This document shows, piece by piece, positions 36,469-46,213 of a DNA stretch of 64,000 nucleotides (the first letter of the stretch is position 1; every line of letters begins with the position of its first letter). Made by a program: the position numbers and the translations under genes. The notes below the pieces were generated by a model. It searched no databases. It was not told the origin of the DNA and was given only the letters and a program-made list of their open reading frames with translations. Source of the stretch: JASLDZ01 sp965199975 (GTDB taxonomy: Bacteria; Pseudomonadota; Alphaproteobacteria; Caulobacterales; Caulobacteraceae); contig OZ241340.1 of NCBI GenBank assembly GCA_965199975.1, positions 186,001 to 250,000 on the forward strand, in the 5' to 3' direction.

Positions 36469-36945
36469 TCAGGCGCAGCGCCTGCAGCGACCTCGCACCT
36501 CCAGCGCTAAGGCGCGGAGGGTGAAGCCACGGGCGTTCGCCGCCGTTGTGGCGGCGGCGATGCGGCCGGGAGCGAACTCCTCGGCCGAACCGCAGCAATC
36601 GCAGATCAGGAAGGCGGCGGTGTGGGCCGCGTCGTCGTCGTCGCAGGCGACGTAGGCGTTGAGGCTGGGGATGCGATGGGCCAGACCCTGCTCCTCCAGG
36701 AACTCGAGCGCGCGATAGACCGTGGGCGGCTTGGCGGCGCGTCCCGCCTCGAAACCCTGCATCAGGTCGTAGGCCTTTACCGGGCCCCCTCCGCGCAGCA
36801 GCAGCTCGTAGACCCGTTGGCGCGGCGGCGTCCACCGGGCGCCGGACGCTCGCGACCTCGCCTCGGCCCGACTGAGGGCGTCGGCCACCGTGGCCTCGTC
36901 GGCGGATGGCGGGGCGTGATCGTGGTCGCAGGCGGCCTCGGACAT
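36469..36945 (-). CDS. zur: Zinc uptake regulator, Fur family
   Basis: A 158-residue Fur-family repressor. The DNA-binding part is RWTPPRQRVYELLL and PPTVYRALEFLEEQGLAHRI. The structural zinc cysteines are LICDCCGSAEEF and the C-terminal VRGRCRRCA, and the middle has a His/Asp regulatory segment (YVACDDDDAAHTAAF). Zur types usually carry such a short N-terminal His stretch (CDHDHAP). The ATG at 36945 is taken; a TTG two codons upstream is also possible. It lies 40 bp downstream of the CDF gene and so probably belongs to the TonB receptor-CDF-Zur operon, whose promoter has a Zur-like box, implying autoregulation. Confidence 0.88.
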   Translation of the reverse strand: MSEAACDHDHAPPSADEATVADALSRAEARSRASGARWTPPRQRVYELLLRGGGPVKAYDLMQGFEAGRAAKPPTVYRALEFLEEQGLAHRIPSLNAYVACDDDDAAHTAAFLICDCCGSAEEFAPGRIAAATTAANARGFTLRALALEVRGRCRRCA

Positions 36946-36985
36946 GCCCAAAGGGTAGGGAGCCCGCGGCCCAGGGCCAAGCCCC

Positions 36986-37948
36986 TCAGCCGATCGACCC
37001 GCGCGGCTCGACCTCGATCGTGACGTGCGAAAGCTCGGGCAGAGGGGCGAGGCGGCCGCGGTAGTCGGCCGGCCGCCGCGCCGAGCTCGTCGTCACCTGC
37101 GCCAGCAGCGCCAGATGACCGGGGCCGATGCGCCAGACGTGCAGGTCGCCCACCACGTCGCCGTCGGCCTCCAGCCGGCGGCGCGCCTCGTCCACCAGCG
37201 CGGCGTCCGGGGCCATGTCGAGCAGGACGGCCGAGGCGCGGCGCAGGAGGGCGATGGCGAAGCTGGCGACCAGCGCGGCGCCGATCAGCCCGGTGATTGG
37301 ATCGAGGAAGGTCCAGCCGGTCGCCGACCCGAGCAGCAGCGCGCCAACGGTCAGCACCGAGGTGACCACGTCGGCGACCATGTGCAGATAGGCCGCCCAA
37401 ACGTTGTGGTCGCGGTGGTGATGGCCGCGCCCGCCGCCGTGACCGTGTCCATTGTCGTGGCGCAGCAGCACCGCGCTGGCCAGGCTGACGGCGAAGCCCA
37501 GGATCGCCACGCCTGCGGCCTGCAGGAAGGCGACGGGCTCGGGGTGAAGCAGGCGCTGCACGCTCTCCACGCCGATCAGGAGCGCCACCACCAGCAGCCC
37601 CACGCCGCTGGCGAAGGCCGCGAGGTCGCCCACCTTGCCCGTGCCGAAGCCGAAGCGCGGATCTTGCGCCCGCCTGCGCGCGTAGGCGTAGGCCGCGGCG
37701 GCCACAACGAGCGCGCCGGCATGAGTCGACATGTGCAGGCCGTCGGCCAGAAGCGCCACGGAGTGGAACGCCGCGCCCCCCGCCAGCTCGGCGACCATGA
37801 CCACGAGCGACAAGCCCACCACCCAGCGGGTGCGCCGCTCGTGGTGGGCGTGGCTCGCGCCCAGGAAGATGTGGTCGTGCGCAGGGGCGGCCGGGGGCGC
37901 CGAGGTCTCCGCCCGCGCTTCTACGATGAGGCCGCCCCCCTCGTTCAT
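36986..37948 (-). CDS. Cation diffusion facilitator, DmeF-like
   Basis: A 320-residue CDF metal/proton antiporter of the inner membrane with six helices. The N-terminal DHIFLGASHAHHERRTRWVVGL is the DmeF-type opening. Metal-site residues are in LLADGLHMSTHAGA (helix 2) and LHMVADVVTSVLTV (helix 5). A His-rich loop (HDNGHGHGGGRGHHHRDHN) lies between helices 4 and 5, and the C-terminal cytoplasmic domain (VVGDLHVWRIGPGHLALLAQV) completes the family. DmeF proteins export Co2+ or Ni2+; neighbouring zur and the operon's Zur-like box suggest zinc instead. The ATG overlaps the TonB gene stop by one base (TGATG). Confidence 0.9.
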   Translation of the reverse strand: MNEGGGLIVEARAETSAPPAAPAHDHIFLGASHAHHERRTRWVVGLSLVVMVAELAGGAAFHSVALLADGLHMSTHAGALVVAAAAYAYARRRAQDPRFGFGTGKVGDLAAFASGVGLLVVALLIGVESVQRLLHPEPVAFLQAAGVAILGFAVSLASAVLLRHDNGHGHGGGRGHHHRDHNVWAAYLHMVADVVTSVLTVGALLLGSATGWTFLDPITGLIGAALVASFAIALLRRASAVLLDMAPDAALVDEARRRLEADGDVVGDLHVWRIGPGHLALLAQVTTSSARRPADYRGRLAPLPELSHVTIEVEPRGSIG

Positions 37949-40155
37949 CAGAAGCTCTTGGTCAGGCCCACGAAGTACCCCCGCCGCGGACCGTATTGCG
38001 GGGCGCCCACGCCCACGCCCGACCCGTCGCGAATCTCATAGCGCGTATCGCCCACGTTGATCACGTCCAGCCGCACCGACAGCGGTCCGGCAAAGGGCGC
38101 AACGAAGGCGTAGGAACCGGTCAGGTTCACCTGCAGGTAGTCGGCGAGCGAGGCCCCGTTGGGCACATCGCCGTCGGCCCGCAGTCCCGAGCCGTAGATG
38201 CCGTCGGCGCCCAGTTGCAGGCCCTCCAGCATCCCTTCGCGGAAGCGGTAGGAGGCGCCGGCCGAGGCCGTGTAGGTCTGGTCGTGATCCAGGTAGATAT
38301 AGTGGTTCTGGATGTAGGCCAAGTCGCCAGGATCGAAGGAGAACTGCGACGAAACGATGTCCTTCCCCTGCGCCTTGGCGTAGGCGAAGTTAGCGTAGGC
38401 CAGCCAGGGACCGTGGCCGTAATTGGCGCTGAACTCCGCTCCCTGGATATATCCGTCGCGATAGTTGAACGGCGTGAGGATGATCGGTGCGCCGAACTGG
38501 CCCTCGTCGATCAGGTTGTGCGAATTGCGGTAGTAGGCGTCGACGCCCAAGGTCAGCCCGGCGATCTGCTTGATCTTCTGCTGAACGCCGACGTCGTAAT
38601 AGTTCTGGCGTTCGGCATAAGGCGTGGTGTCCAGCGTCGTCGGCGCGGCTGCGGTGGTGTTGTTGAAGATCGCCACCGATTGCGAGGCCACCAGCTCGAA
38701 GGGCGGTGGGGTGAAATAGCGGGCGTAGCCGATATGCGCGGTGGTTCCGTCGAACGGCGTCCACACCGCGTTGATCCGTGGGCTGAGCTGCTTCTCGTTG
38801 CGGAAGCCGTTCACGTCGTCCGCGCGCAGGCCGTAGTTGAGGGTCAGCGTTCTGAATATCCTCCACTCGTCCTGAAGATAGACGCTGTAGGTCCACTGCG
38901 TCTTGGCGCTGCTGTCCGGGATGGTGACCGGCATGTCTGATATCTGGTCGCCGGCGTCGTCGGTCAGGAACACCGCGGTGTTGGTCTTGGACGTGCCGCG
39001 CTCGGCCTGGAGGATCACGCCGCCGCGCAGGGTGTGCGCGTCGTTGAGGCGATAGACCCCCTCGCTCTGGAAGCCGAAGGCGGTGTCGCGCTTCTGCGCC
39101 GCCTGCGCCTGGCCGTTGTAGAGGAGCTCGCCCTCGACGTCGGGGTGGTAGCCTAGGGTGGAGTAGCGGCCGAACAGCGAGGTCTGCAGCGTCCACTTGC
39201 CTTCGTCGTGCAGGTAGCTGGCCTGGGCGAAGCCGGTGGTCTCGCGCTGCGTCTCGTCCAGCTGTTCGCTGGGGAAGGTCCCGTCCGATCCGGCCAGGAG
39301 GAACGCGCCGTCGGGCTGCAGGCCCACGGGGTTGGGGATCTGGAAGCGGTCGTTGGTGTAGCCGCCGGTGAAGGCCACCCGGTCGTTGGGCGACAGGATC
39401 TTGTCGAGGTAGACGAACACCTGCGCCTGATCGGTGCGGTCGTGGTCGGCCCCGTAGGCGCCGTTGACGTTCTCGATGCCGAGCTGGTTTCGGGTGAAGG
39501 AGCCTGTGACGAAGAAGTTGGTGTCGGCGACATTGCCGCCGTACTCGAACGACGGCTCGTAGAGCCCATGGCTGCCACCATAGACCGAGACCTGGCCGCC
39601 GTTGTGGAACACCCCGCTTTTGGTGGTGAGATCGAGGATGCCGGCGGTGCGCAGCCCGTACTGCGCCGGCAGCGCGCCGGTGATGAGGTCGATCCGGTCG
39701 ATCAGGCGCGGCGAGAGCGTCTGGCCGAACACCGATACGCCCTCGGGCAGGATCACGCCGTTGAGCCTGTACTGGACGTTGTTGTGGTCGTCGCGGATGT
39801 GCAGCTGGCCGAAGCCGTCCTGCACCACGCCCGGCAGCTGCAATATCACCTGGTTGAGCTGCTGGTTGTCGCCCCCCGGCAGCGCCTGGATGGTGGCGTC
39901 GGTGATGCTGTAGGTGGTGGCGCCCAGGCTGGCCTGGATCGACTGGCGCGCGGCGTCCAGCCGCTGGGCGGTGACCACCACGTCGGCGGACGCGCCGGGG
40001 GGCGCGGCATGGCCGCCGGCGTCCTGCGCGACGCCCACGGGCTCCTGCGGCGAACCCGGGGTCGCGCCCGTGGCCGTCGAAGCCTGCGCGAAGGCGCCGG
40101 TCGCGCCGATCCCCGCAACGGCGACGGCGGCGAGCAGGGTGAGGCGCAGCGACAT
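37948..40155 (-). CDS. TonB-dependent outer-membrane receptor
   Basis: A 735-residue receptor with signal peptide MSLRLTLLAAVAVAGIGATGAFAQ. The plug (about 50-200) has PGGDNQQLNQVILQLPGVVQ, YRLNGVILPEGVSVFGQ and LPAQYGLRTAGILDL, and the 22-strand barrel ends in the aromatic YFVGLTKSF. TonB-ExbBD energy drives uptake of a scarce ligand. It leads an operon with a CDF transporter and Zur, so a metal or metallophore is the likely ligand, as with ZnuD-type zinc receptors. The ATG at 40155 has GGAG 6-7 nt upstream, so the codons before it are excluded. A Zur-like box lies 40-62 bp upstream. Confidence 0.9.
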   Translation of the reverse strand: MSLRLTLLAAVAVAGIGATGAFAQASTATGATPGSPQEPVGVAQDAGGHAAPPGASADVVVTAQRLDAARQSIQASLGATTYSITDATIQALPGGDNQQLNQVILQLPGVVQDGFGQLHIRDDHNNVQYRLNGVILPEGVSVFGQTLSPRLIDRIDLITGALPAQYGLRTAGILDLTTKSGVFHNGGQVSVYGGSHGLYEPSFEYGGNVADTNFFVTGSFTRNQLGIENVNGAYGADHDRTDQAQVFVYLDKILSPNDRVAFTGGYTNDRFQIPNPVGLQPDGAFLLAGSDGTFPSEQLDETQRETTGFAQASYLHDEGKWTLQTSLFGRYSTLGYHPDVEGELLYNGQAQAAQKRDTAFGFQSEGVYRLNDAHTLRGGVILQAERGTSKTNTAVFLTDDAGDQISDMPVTIPDSSAKTQWTYSVYLQDEWRIFRTLTLNYGLRADDVNGFRNEKQLSPRINAVWTPFDGTTAHIGYARYFTPPPFELVASQSVAIFNNTTAAAPTTLDTTPYAERQNYYDVGVQQKIKQIAGLTLGVDAYYRNSHNLIDEGQFGAPIILTPFNYRDGYIQGAEFSANYGHGPWLAYANFAYAKAQGKDIVSSQFSFDPGDLAYIQNHYIYLDHDQTYTASAGASYRFREGMLEGLQLGADGIYGSGLRADGDVPNGASLADYLQVNLTGSYAFVAPFAGPLSVRLDVINVGDTRYEIRDGSGVGVGAPQYGPRRGYFVGLTKSF

Positions 40156-40194
40156 GCGAAACTCCGGACGCGCCGCGAACATCGCGGCTTACGA

Positions 40195-40217
40195 TGGCCG
40201 TTACGAGATAACATTTC
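40195..40217 (-). promoter_or_regulatory. Candidate Zur operator upstream of the TonB receptor
   Basis: On the minus strand, 40217-40208 reads GAAATGTTAT, identical to the left half of the well-known E. coli Zur site; a spacer CTC follows, and the second half is imperfect (GTAACGGCCA, 4 of 10 positions). It lies 40-62 bp before the receptor start and would place the TonB-CDF-Zur operon under zinc control. The same region is also the upstream region of divergent glgP. Confidence 0.5.
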
Positions 40218-40274
40218 ATCTGGAAAGGCCTGCGTGAGCGGTCCGATCATCGCCGTGGCTTGGGCGCCACGCCG

Positions 40275-42767
40275 ATGACAGCGCTGGCGCACGTTGTATG
40301 CTCGCGCCTGGAAACCCGGACCCCCGTGACCTCGAACTTGACCGACTTCGCCGCGCCCAAGCCCGACGCCGCCCCCACGCCGCTGGCCGCGCGCATCCTC
40401 GACACGCTGGTCCACCGCATCGGCAAGGACGCGCGCGCCGCGCGTCCGCACGACTGGCTGACCGCCACGTGTTTGACCGTGCGCGACGACATCATCGAGC
40501 GGTGGATGACCTCCACCCGCGAGGCCCACGCCGCCGGCGCCAAGCGCGTGTACTACTTGAGCCTGGAGTTCCTGATCGGGCGCCTGCTGCGCGACGCCCT
40601 CTCCAACCTCGGCCTCACCGAGGAGATCTCCGCGGCGCTGTCGTCGCTGGGCGTGGAGCTCGACCTGATCGAGGAGATCGAGCCGGACGCCGCGCTGGGC
40701 AACGGCGGCCTGGGCCGGCTGGCCGCCTGCTTCATGGAGAGCCTGGCCAGCCTCGACCTGCCCGCCTACGGCTACGGCATCCGCTATGTGAACGGCATGT
40801 TCCGCCAGCGGATCGACGACGGCTGGCAGGTGGAGCTGCCCGAGACCTGGCTGGCCTACGGCAACCCCTGGGAGTTCCAGCGCCGCGAGAGCAGCTACCC
40901 GATCGGCTTCGGCGGCGAGGTGAAGGCCGATGAGGCGGGGCTGACCCGTTGGGAGCCGGCCGAGAAGCTGATCGCCGAGGCCTTCGACACGCCGGTGGTC
41001 GGCTGGCGCGGCGCACGCGTGAACACGCTGCGGCTGTGGAACGCGCGCGCCACCGATCCCCTCAAGCTCGACGCCTTCAACGCCGGCGACTACCTGGGCG
41101 CCCTCTCCGACACGGTGCGCGCCGAGACGCTGACGCGCGTGCTCTATCCCGCAGACTCCAACGCCGCCGGGCAGGAGTTGCGGCTGCGCCAGGAGTACTT
41201 CTTCTCGTCGGCCTCGCTGCAGGACATCGTGCGCCGCCACATGCAGTACGTCGGCGACATCGCGAGCCTGCCGGACCACGCCGCCGTGCAGCTGAACGAC
41301 ACCCACCCCGCGGTGGCCGTGGCCGAGCTGATGCGCATCCTGCTCGACCAGCACGACGTGGGCTTCGACGCGGCGTGGGACATCTGCAACCGCACCTTCG
41401 GCTACACCAACCACACCCTCCTGCCCGAGGCGTTGGAAAGCTGGCCCTTGCCGCTGTTCGAACGGCTGCTGCCGCGGCACATGCAGATCGTCTACGCCGT
41501 CAATGCGCGCCTGATGAGGACGGCGCAGGCCGCGGGCCTCTCCGACGGTGAACGCTCGGCAGTGTCATTGATCGAGGAGGGGGGCGAGCGGCGAGTGCGC
41601 ATGGCCAACCTGGCCTTCGCAGGCTCCCACAGCGTAAATGGCGTGGCCGCGCTGCACACCGAGCTGATGAAGACCACCGTCTTCAAGGACCTCGACACCC
41701 TCTTCCCCGGCCGCATCAACAACAAGACCAACGGCATCACGCCTCGCCGCTGGCTGAAGGAATGCGATCCCGGCCTCACCGCCCTCCTGCGCGAGACCAT
41801 CGGCGACGGTTTCCTGGACGATGCGATGAAGCTGGAGGCGCTGAACGCCTACGCCGACGACCCGGCCTTCCAGGACCGGTTCGCCGCGGCGAAGCGCACC
41901 AACAAGGTGAAGCTCGCCGACCACCTGCGCCGCCAGCTGGGGGTGCGGCTCGACCCCGAGGCCATGTTCGACGTGCAGATCAAGCGCATCCACGAATACA
42001 AGCGCCAATTGCTCAACATTCTCGAGACGGTGGCGCTGTACGACCAGATGCGCTCGCACCCCGAGGTCAGCTGGACGCCGCGTGTGAAGATCTTCGCCGG
42101 CAAGGCGGCCTCGAGCTATTACAACGCCAAGCTGATCATAAAGCTGGCCAGCGACGTGGCGAAGAAGGTCAATGCCGACCCGGCGGTGGGCGATCTCCTC
42201 AAGGTCGTGTTCGCGCCGGACTACAACGTCTCGCTGGCCGAGCTGATCGTACCGGCGGCCGACCTCTCCGAGCAGATCTCCACCGCGGGCATGGAGGCCT
42301 CGGGCACCGGCAACATGAAGCTGGCGCTCAATGGCGCGCTGACCATCGGCACGCTGGACGGCGCCAACATCGAGATCAGGGACCGGGTGGGGGCCGACAA
42401 CATCTTCATCTTCGGCCTCACCGCCGCGGAGGTCGCCGCCAAGCGCGCGGGCGGCTACGCCCCGCGCGAGGTCATCGCGGCCTCCACCGAGCTCGCCCAG
42501 GCCGTGGCGGCGATCTCGTCCGGCGTGTTCTCGCCCGACGACCGGGGGCGCTACGCCGAGCTGATGGGCGGCCTCTACGACCACGACTGGTTCATGGTGG
42601 CCGCCGACTTCGCCAGCTACAACGCCACCCAGCGCGCCATCGACGAGGTGTGGCGCGACGCGCCGCGCTGGCGGTCCATGGCCATCCGCAACACCGCCAA
42701 CATGGGCTGGTTCTCCAGCGATCGCACCATCGGCGAATACGCCCGCGACATCTGGGGCGTGATGTGA
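40275..42767 (+). CDS. glgP: Glycogen phosphorylase
   Basis: An enzyme of about 830 residues that releases glucose-1-phosphate from glycogen with inorganic phosphate and a PLP cofactor. Family blocks are KRVYYLSLEFLIGRLL, GNGGLGRLAACFMES, NNKTNGITPRRWL, DVQIKRIHEYKRQLLN and EASGTGNMKLALNGALTIGTLDGANIE (PLP/phosphate region). The start is uncertain: ATG at 40275 is used here, but a GTG at 40326 would remove a short atypical N-terminal piece. It is the first gene of the glycogen operon. The intergenic region with the TonB receptor is shared. The 3' end overlaps glgB by 4 bp (GTGA). Confidence 0.95.
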   Translation: MTALAHVVCSRLETRTPVTSNLTDFAAPKPDAAPTPLAARILDTLVHRIGKDARAARPHDWLTATCLTVRDDIIERWMTSTREAHAAGAKRVYYLSLEFLIGRLLRDALSNLGLTEEISAALSSLGVELDLIEEIEPDAALGNGGLGRLAACFMESLASLDLPAYGYGIRYVNGMFRQRIDDGWQVELPETWLAYGNPWEFQRRESSYPIGFGGEVKADEAGLTRWEPAEKLIAEAFDTPVVGWRGARVNTLRLWNARATDPLKLDAFNAGDYLGALSDTVRAETLTRVLYPADSNAAGQELRLRQEYFFSSASLQDIVRRHMQYVGDIASLPDHAAVQLNDTHPAVAVAELMRILLDQHDVGFDAAWDICNRTFGYTNHTLLPEALESWPLPLFERLLPRHMQIVYAVNARLMRTAQAAGLSDGERSAVSLIEEGGERRVRMANLAFAGSHSVNGVAALHTELMKTTVFKDLDTLFPGRINNKTNGITPRRWLKECDPGLTALLRETIGDGFLDDAMKLEALNAYADDPAFQDRFAAAKRTNKVKLADHLRRQLGVRLDPEAMFDVQIKRIHEYKRQLLNILETVALYDQMRSHPEVSWTPRVKIFAGKAASSYYNAKLIIKLASDVAKKVNADPAVGDLLKVVFAPDYNVSLAELIVPAADLSEQISTAGMEASGTGNMKLALNGALTIGTLDGANIEIRDRVGADNIFIFGLTAAEVAAKRAGGYAPREVIAASTELAQAVAAISSGVFSPDDRGRYAELMGGLYDHDWFMVAADFASYNATQRAIDEVWRDAPRWRSMAIRNTANMGWFSSDRTIGEYARDIWGVM

Positions 42768-44923
42768 CCGCCACGGCGGCCGAGCTCGACGCCCTCGTCG
42801 CCGGCCGCTGCGATGACCCCTTTCGCCTGCTGGGCGCCCACGCCGGCCCGCATGGCGTGTTCGCCCGCGCCTTCGCACCGGGGGCCGAGACGCTTGTCGC
42901 CCACACGCTGGACGGCCGCGCCGTGGGCGAGCTCGCCCGGGTGGACGACCGCGGCGTGTTCGAAGGCCCGCTCGACCTCGCCGCGCCCGAACCGCTGCTC
43001 CATGCGGCCACCGGCGGCGGCGGCGCGCGCTGGAGCGTCGTCGATCCCTACAGCTTCGGCCCGGTGCTGGGCCCCATCGACGACCACCTGATCGCCGAGG
43101 GCGCTCATGCGCGCCTGTTCGACAAGCTGGGCGCACACGTGATCGACCACGAGGGCGCGCGCGGCGTGCACTTCGCGGTGTGGGCGCCCGACGCCCGGCG
43201 CGTGTCGGTGGTGGGCCCCTTCAACGCCTGGGACGGCCGCCGCCATCCCATGCGCCGCCGCACGGGCGTGGGGGTGTGGGAGATCTTCCTCCCCGAGGTG
43301 ACCCCGCTGACCCCCTACAAGTACGAGATCGTGGGGCCGGACGGGGCGGTGCAGCCGCTCAAGGCCGACCCGTTCGGCCAGCGCTCCGAACTGCGCCCCT
43401 CCACCGCCTCGGTGGTCGAGGCGCCCGCACGACACGTCTGGGGCGACGAGGCCCACCGCGCGTTCTGGGCGGGCGCCGACGCCCGTCGCCAGCCCATGTC
43501 GATCTACGAGGTGCACGCCGGCTCATGGCGGCGCGCTGCGGACGGCGGCTTCCTCTCGTGGGACGAGCTGGCCGAGCAGTTGATCCCCTACGTGGTCGAC
43601 ATGGGGTTCACCCACATCGAGTTCCTGCCGATCTCGGAACATCCCTACGATCCGAGCTGGGGCTACCAGCCCATCGGCCTCTTCGCACCCACCGCGCGCT
43701 TCGGTGAGCCGGAGGGCTTCGCCCGCCTTGTGGACGGGGCGCACCGGGCGGGGATCGGCGTGATCCTCGATTGGGTCCCCGCCCATTTCCCGACCGACGC
43801 CCACGGCCTCGCCCGCTTCGACGGCACGGCCCTGTACGAGCACGACGACCCGCGCCTGGGCTTCCACCCCGACTGGAACACCGCGATCTACAACTTCGGC
43901 AGGCGCGAGGTGTCGGCCTTCCTGGTCAACAACGCCCTCTACTGGGCCGAACGCTTCCACGTGGACGGCCTGCGTGTGGATGCGGTGGCCTCCATGCTCT
44001 ACCGCGACTATTCGCGAAAGGCCGGCGAGTGGATCCCGAATAAGGAGGGCGGCCGCGAGAACTGGGAGGCGGTGGCGTTCCTGCGCGAGGTGAACCGGCG
44101 CCTCTACGGCGCGCACCCCGGGGCCTTCACCATCGCCGAGGAGTCCACCTCCTGGCCCGGCGTGTCCAAGCCCGTGCACGAGGGCGGGCTGGGCTTCGGC
44201 TTCAAGTGGAACATGGGCTGGATGCACGACACTCTGCAGTACATGGCGCGCGAGCCCATCCACCGCAGCCACCACCACGACGAGATCACCTTCGGCCTGA
44301 CCTACGCCTGGTCGGAGAACTTCGTGCTGCCGCTCAGCCACGACGAGGTGGTGCACGGCAAGGGCTCGCTGCTGGAGAAGATGAGCGGCGACGACTGGGG
44401 CAAGTTCGCCTCGCTGCGCGCGCTCTACGGCCTGATGTGGGGCTATCCCGGCAAGAAGCTCCTGTTCATGGGCCAGGAGTTCGCCCAGCGGCACGAGTGG
44501 TCGGAGGCCCGCGCCCTCGACTGGGAGCTGACCGACGCCCCCGCCCACGAAGGCGTGCGCCGCCTGGTGCGCGACCTCAACCGCCTGCACCGCGAACACC
44601 CCGCGCTGCACGCCCGCGACTGCGAGCCCGACGGCTTCCGCTGGGCGGTGGTGGACGACCGCGCCAACTCAATCTTCGCCTGGACCCGCCACGCCCCCGG
44701 TGCGAACCCGATCGCGGTGGTGGTCAACATGACCCCCACGCCTCGGACCGACTACCGCCTGCCGCTCCCCGCCGACGGCGTGTGGCGCGAGGTGCTCAAC
44801 ACCGACGCGCACATCTACGGCGGCTCGGGCGTCGGCGACCTCGGCGAGGTCGTCGCCCGGAACGGAGGAGCGGCCATCGTCGTACCGCCTATGGCGACGG
44901 TCATGCTCGAATACGCGCCATAG
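42764..44923 (+). CDS. glgB: 1,4-alpha-glucan branching enzyme
   Basis: A 719-residue GH13 enzyme making alpha-1,6 branches in glycogen. The N-terminal carbohydrate-binding modules (about 1-220) contain FAVWAPDARRVSVVGPFNAWDG. The barrel carries HPYDPSWGYQP, the nucleophile Asp406 (GLRVDAVASMLYRDY), the acid/base Glu459 (TIAEESTSWPGVS) and LSHDEVVHGKGSLLEKMSGD. These positions agree with E. coli GlgB Asp405 and Glu458. The start is a GTG overlapping the glgP stop (GTGA). It is followed after 24 bp by glgC. Confidence 0.96.
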   Translation: MTATAAELDALVAGRCDDPFRLLGAHAGPHGVFARAFAPGAETLVAHTLDGRAVGELARVDDRGVFEGPLDLAAPEPLLHAATGGGGARWSVVDPYSFGPVLGPIDDHLIAEGAHARLFDKLGAHVIDHEGARGVHFAVWAPDARRVSVVGPFNAWDGRRHPMRRRTGVGVWEIFLPEVTPLTPYKYEIVGPDGAVQPLKADPFGQRSELRPSTASVVEAPARHVWGDEAHRAFWAGADARRQPMSIYEVHAGSWRRAADGGFLSWDELAEQLIPYVVDMGFTHIEFLPISEHPYDPSWGYQPIGLFAPTARFGEPEGFARLVDGAHRAGIGVILDWVPAHFPTDAHGLARFDGTALYEHDDPRLGFHPDWNTAIYNFGRREVSAFLVNNALYWAERFHVDGLRVDAVASMLYRDYSRKAGEWIPNKEGGRENWEAVAFLREVNRRLYGAHPGAFTIAEESTSWPGVSKPVHEGGLGFGFKWNMGWMHDTLQYMAREPIHRSHHHDEITFGLTYAWSENFVLPLSHDEVVHGKGSLLEKMSGDDWGKFASLRALYGLMWGYPGKKLLFMGQEFAQRHEWSEARALDWELTDAPAHEGVRRLVRDLNRLHREHPALHARDCEPDGFRWAVVDDRANSIFAWTRHAPGANPIAVVVNMTPTPRTDYRLPLPADGVWREVLNTDAHIYGGSGVGDLGEVVARNGGAAIVVPPMATVMLEYAP

Positions 44924-44947
44924 GCGAGCGGCCGCAGGAGAGACGCG

Positions 44948-46213
44948 ATGAGCCCCCACGACCGCCGCGGCCCCCTCGCCCGGGACGCCATGGCCTATGT
45001 GCTGGCCGGCGGCCGCGGCAGCCGCCTGCTGGACCTGACCGACAAGCGCGCCAAGCCGGCCGTCTACTTCGGGGGCAAGGCGCGCATCATCGACTTCGCG
45101 CTTTCCAACGCGCTCAATTCCGGCATCCGCCGTATCGGCGTGGCGACGCAGTACAAGGCCCACTCGCTGATCCGCCACCTGCAGAAGGGCTGGAACTTCT
45201 TCCGCCCCGAACGCAATGAGAGCTTCGACATCCTTCCCGCCTCGCAGCGCGTCAGCGAAACGCAATGGTACGACGGCACCGCCGACGCGGTGTTCCAGAA
45301 CATCGACATCATCGAGAGCTACGCGCCCGAGTTCATGGTGATCCTGGCCGGTGACCACATCTACAAGATGGATTACGAGCTCATGCTGCAGCAACACTGC
45401 GACAGCGGGGCCGACGTGACCGTCGCCTGCATGGAGGCGCCCCGCGCCGAGGCCTCGGGCTTCGGAGTGATGGCCGTCGACGAGCGGGGCGTCATCACCG
45501 ACTTCGTGGAGAAGCCCGCCGACCCGCCGCCGATGCCCGGCCAGCCCGACGCCTCCCTCGTATCCATGGGCGTCTATGTCTTCCACACCAAGCTTCTGTT
45601 TGACGAATTGCAGCGCGACGCCGGGACGCCCGGCTCCTCCCGCGACTTCGGCAAGGACATCATCCCGCATCTGGTCAAGCACGGGAAGGCGGTGGCCCAC
45701 CAGTTCTCGCGGAGCTGCGTGCGCGCGCCCGGCGAACCCCAGGCCTACTGGCGCGACGTCGGCACGGTGGACGCCTATTGGGAGGCCAACATCGACCTCA
45801 CCGACGTGACGCCGCAGCTCGACCTCTACGATCACACGTGGCCGCTGTGGACCTATTCAGAGGTCACGCCCCCCGCCAAGTTCGTGCACGACAGCGAAGG
45901 CCGCCGCGGCTCGGCCGTGTCGTCGCTGGTGTCGGGCGACTGCATCGTCTCGGGCGCGTCCCTGCGGCGCACGCTGATGTTCACCGGCGTGCGCGCCAAC
46001 AGCTTCTCGCACCTGGACGAGGCGGTGGTGCTGCCGCGCTGCGTGATCGGGCGCGGGGCGCGCCTCTCCAAGGTGGTGCTCGACCGCGGCGTCGTGGTTC
46101 CGGAGGGGCTGGTGGTGGGCGAGGACCCCGAGCTGGACGCCCAGCGCTTCCGCCGCACCGACAAGGGCGTGTGCCTGATCACCCAGGCCATGGTCGACCG
46201 GCTGGAGGCATGA
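44948..46213 (+). CDS. glgC: Glucose-1-phosphate adenylyltransferase (ADP-glucose pyrophosphorylase)
   Basis: A 421-residue enzyme forming ADP-glucose from glucose-1-phosphate and ATP, the committed and allosterically controlled step of bacterial glycogen synthesis. Signatures are MAYVLAGGRGSRLLDLTDKRAKPAVYFGGKARIIDF, GTADAVFQNIDIIESY, ILAGDHIYKMDYELML and the C-terminal left-handed helix repeats (VVLPRCVIGRGARLSKVVLDRGVVVPEG). The start has a good AGGAGAG site upstream. It follows glgB by 24 bp, the only real gap inside the operon, and overlaps glgA by 4 bp (ATGA). Confidence 0.97.
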   Translation: MSPHDRRGPLARDAMAYVLAGGRGSRLLDLTDKRAKPAVYFGGKARIIDFALSNALNSGIRRIGVATQYKAHSLIRHLQKGWNFFRPERNESFDILPASQRVSETQWYDGTADAVFQNIDIIESYAPEFMVILAGDHIYKMDYELMLQQHCDSGADVTVACMEAPRAEASGFGVMAVDERGVITDFVEKPADPPPMPGQPDASLVSMGVYVFHTKLLFDELQRDAGTPGSSRDFGKDIIPHLVKHGKAVAHQFSRSCVRAPGEPQAYWRDVGTVDAYWEANIDLTDVTPQLDLYDHTWPLWTYSEVTPPAKFVHDSEGRRGSAVSSLVSGDCIVSGASLRRTLMFTGVRANSFSHLDEAVVLPRCVIGRGARLSKVVLDRGVVVPEGLVVGEDPELDAQRFRRTDKGVCLITQAMVDRLEA

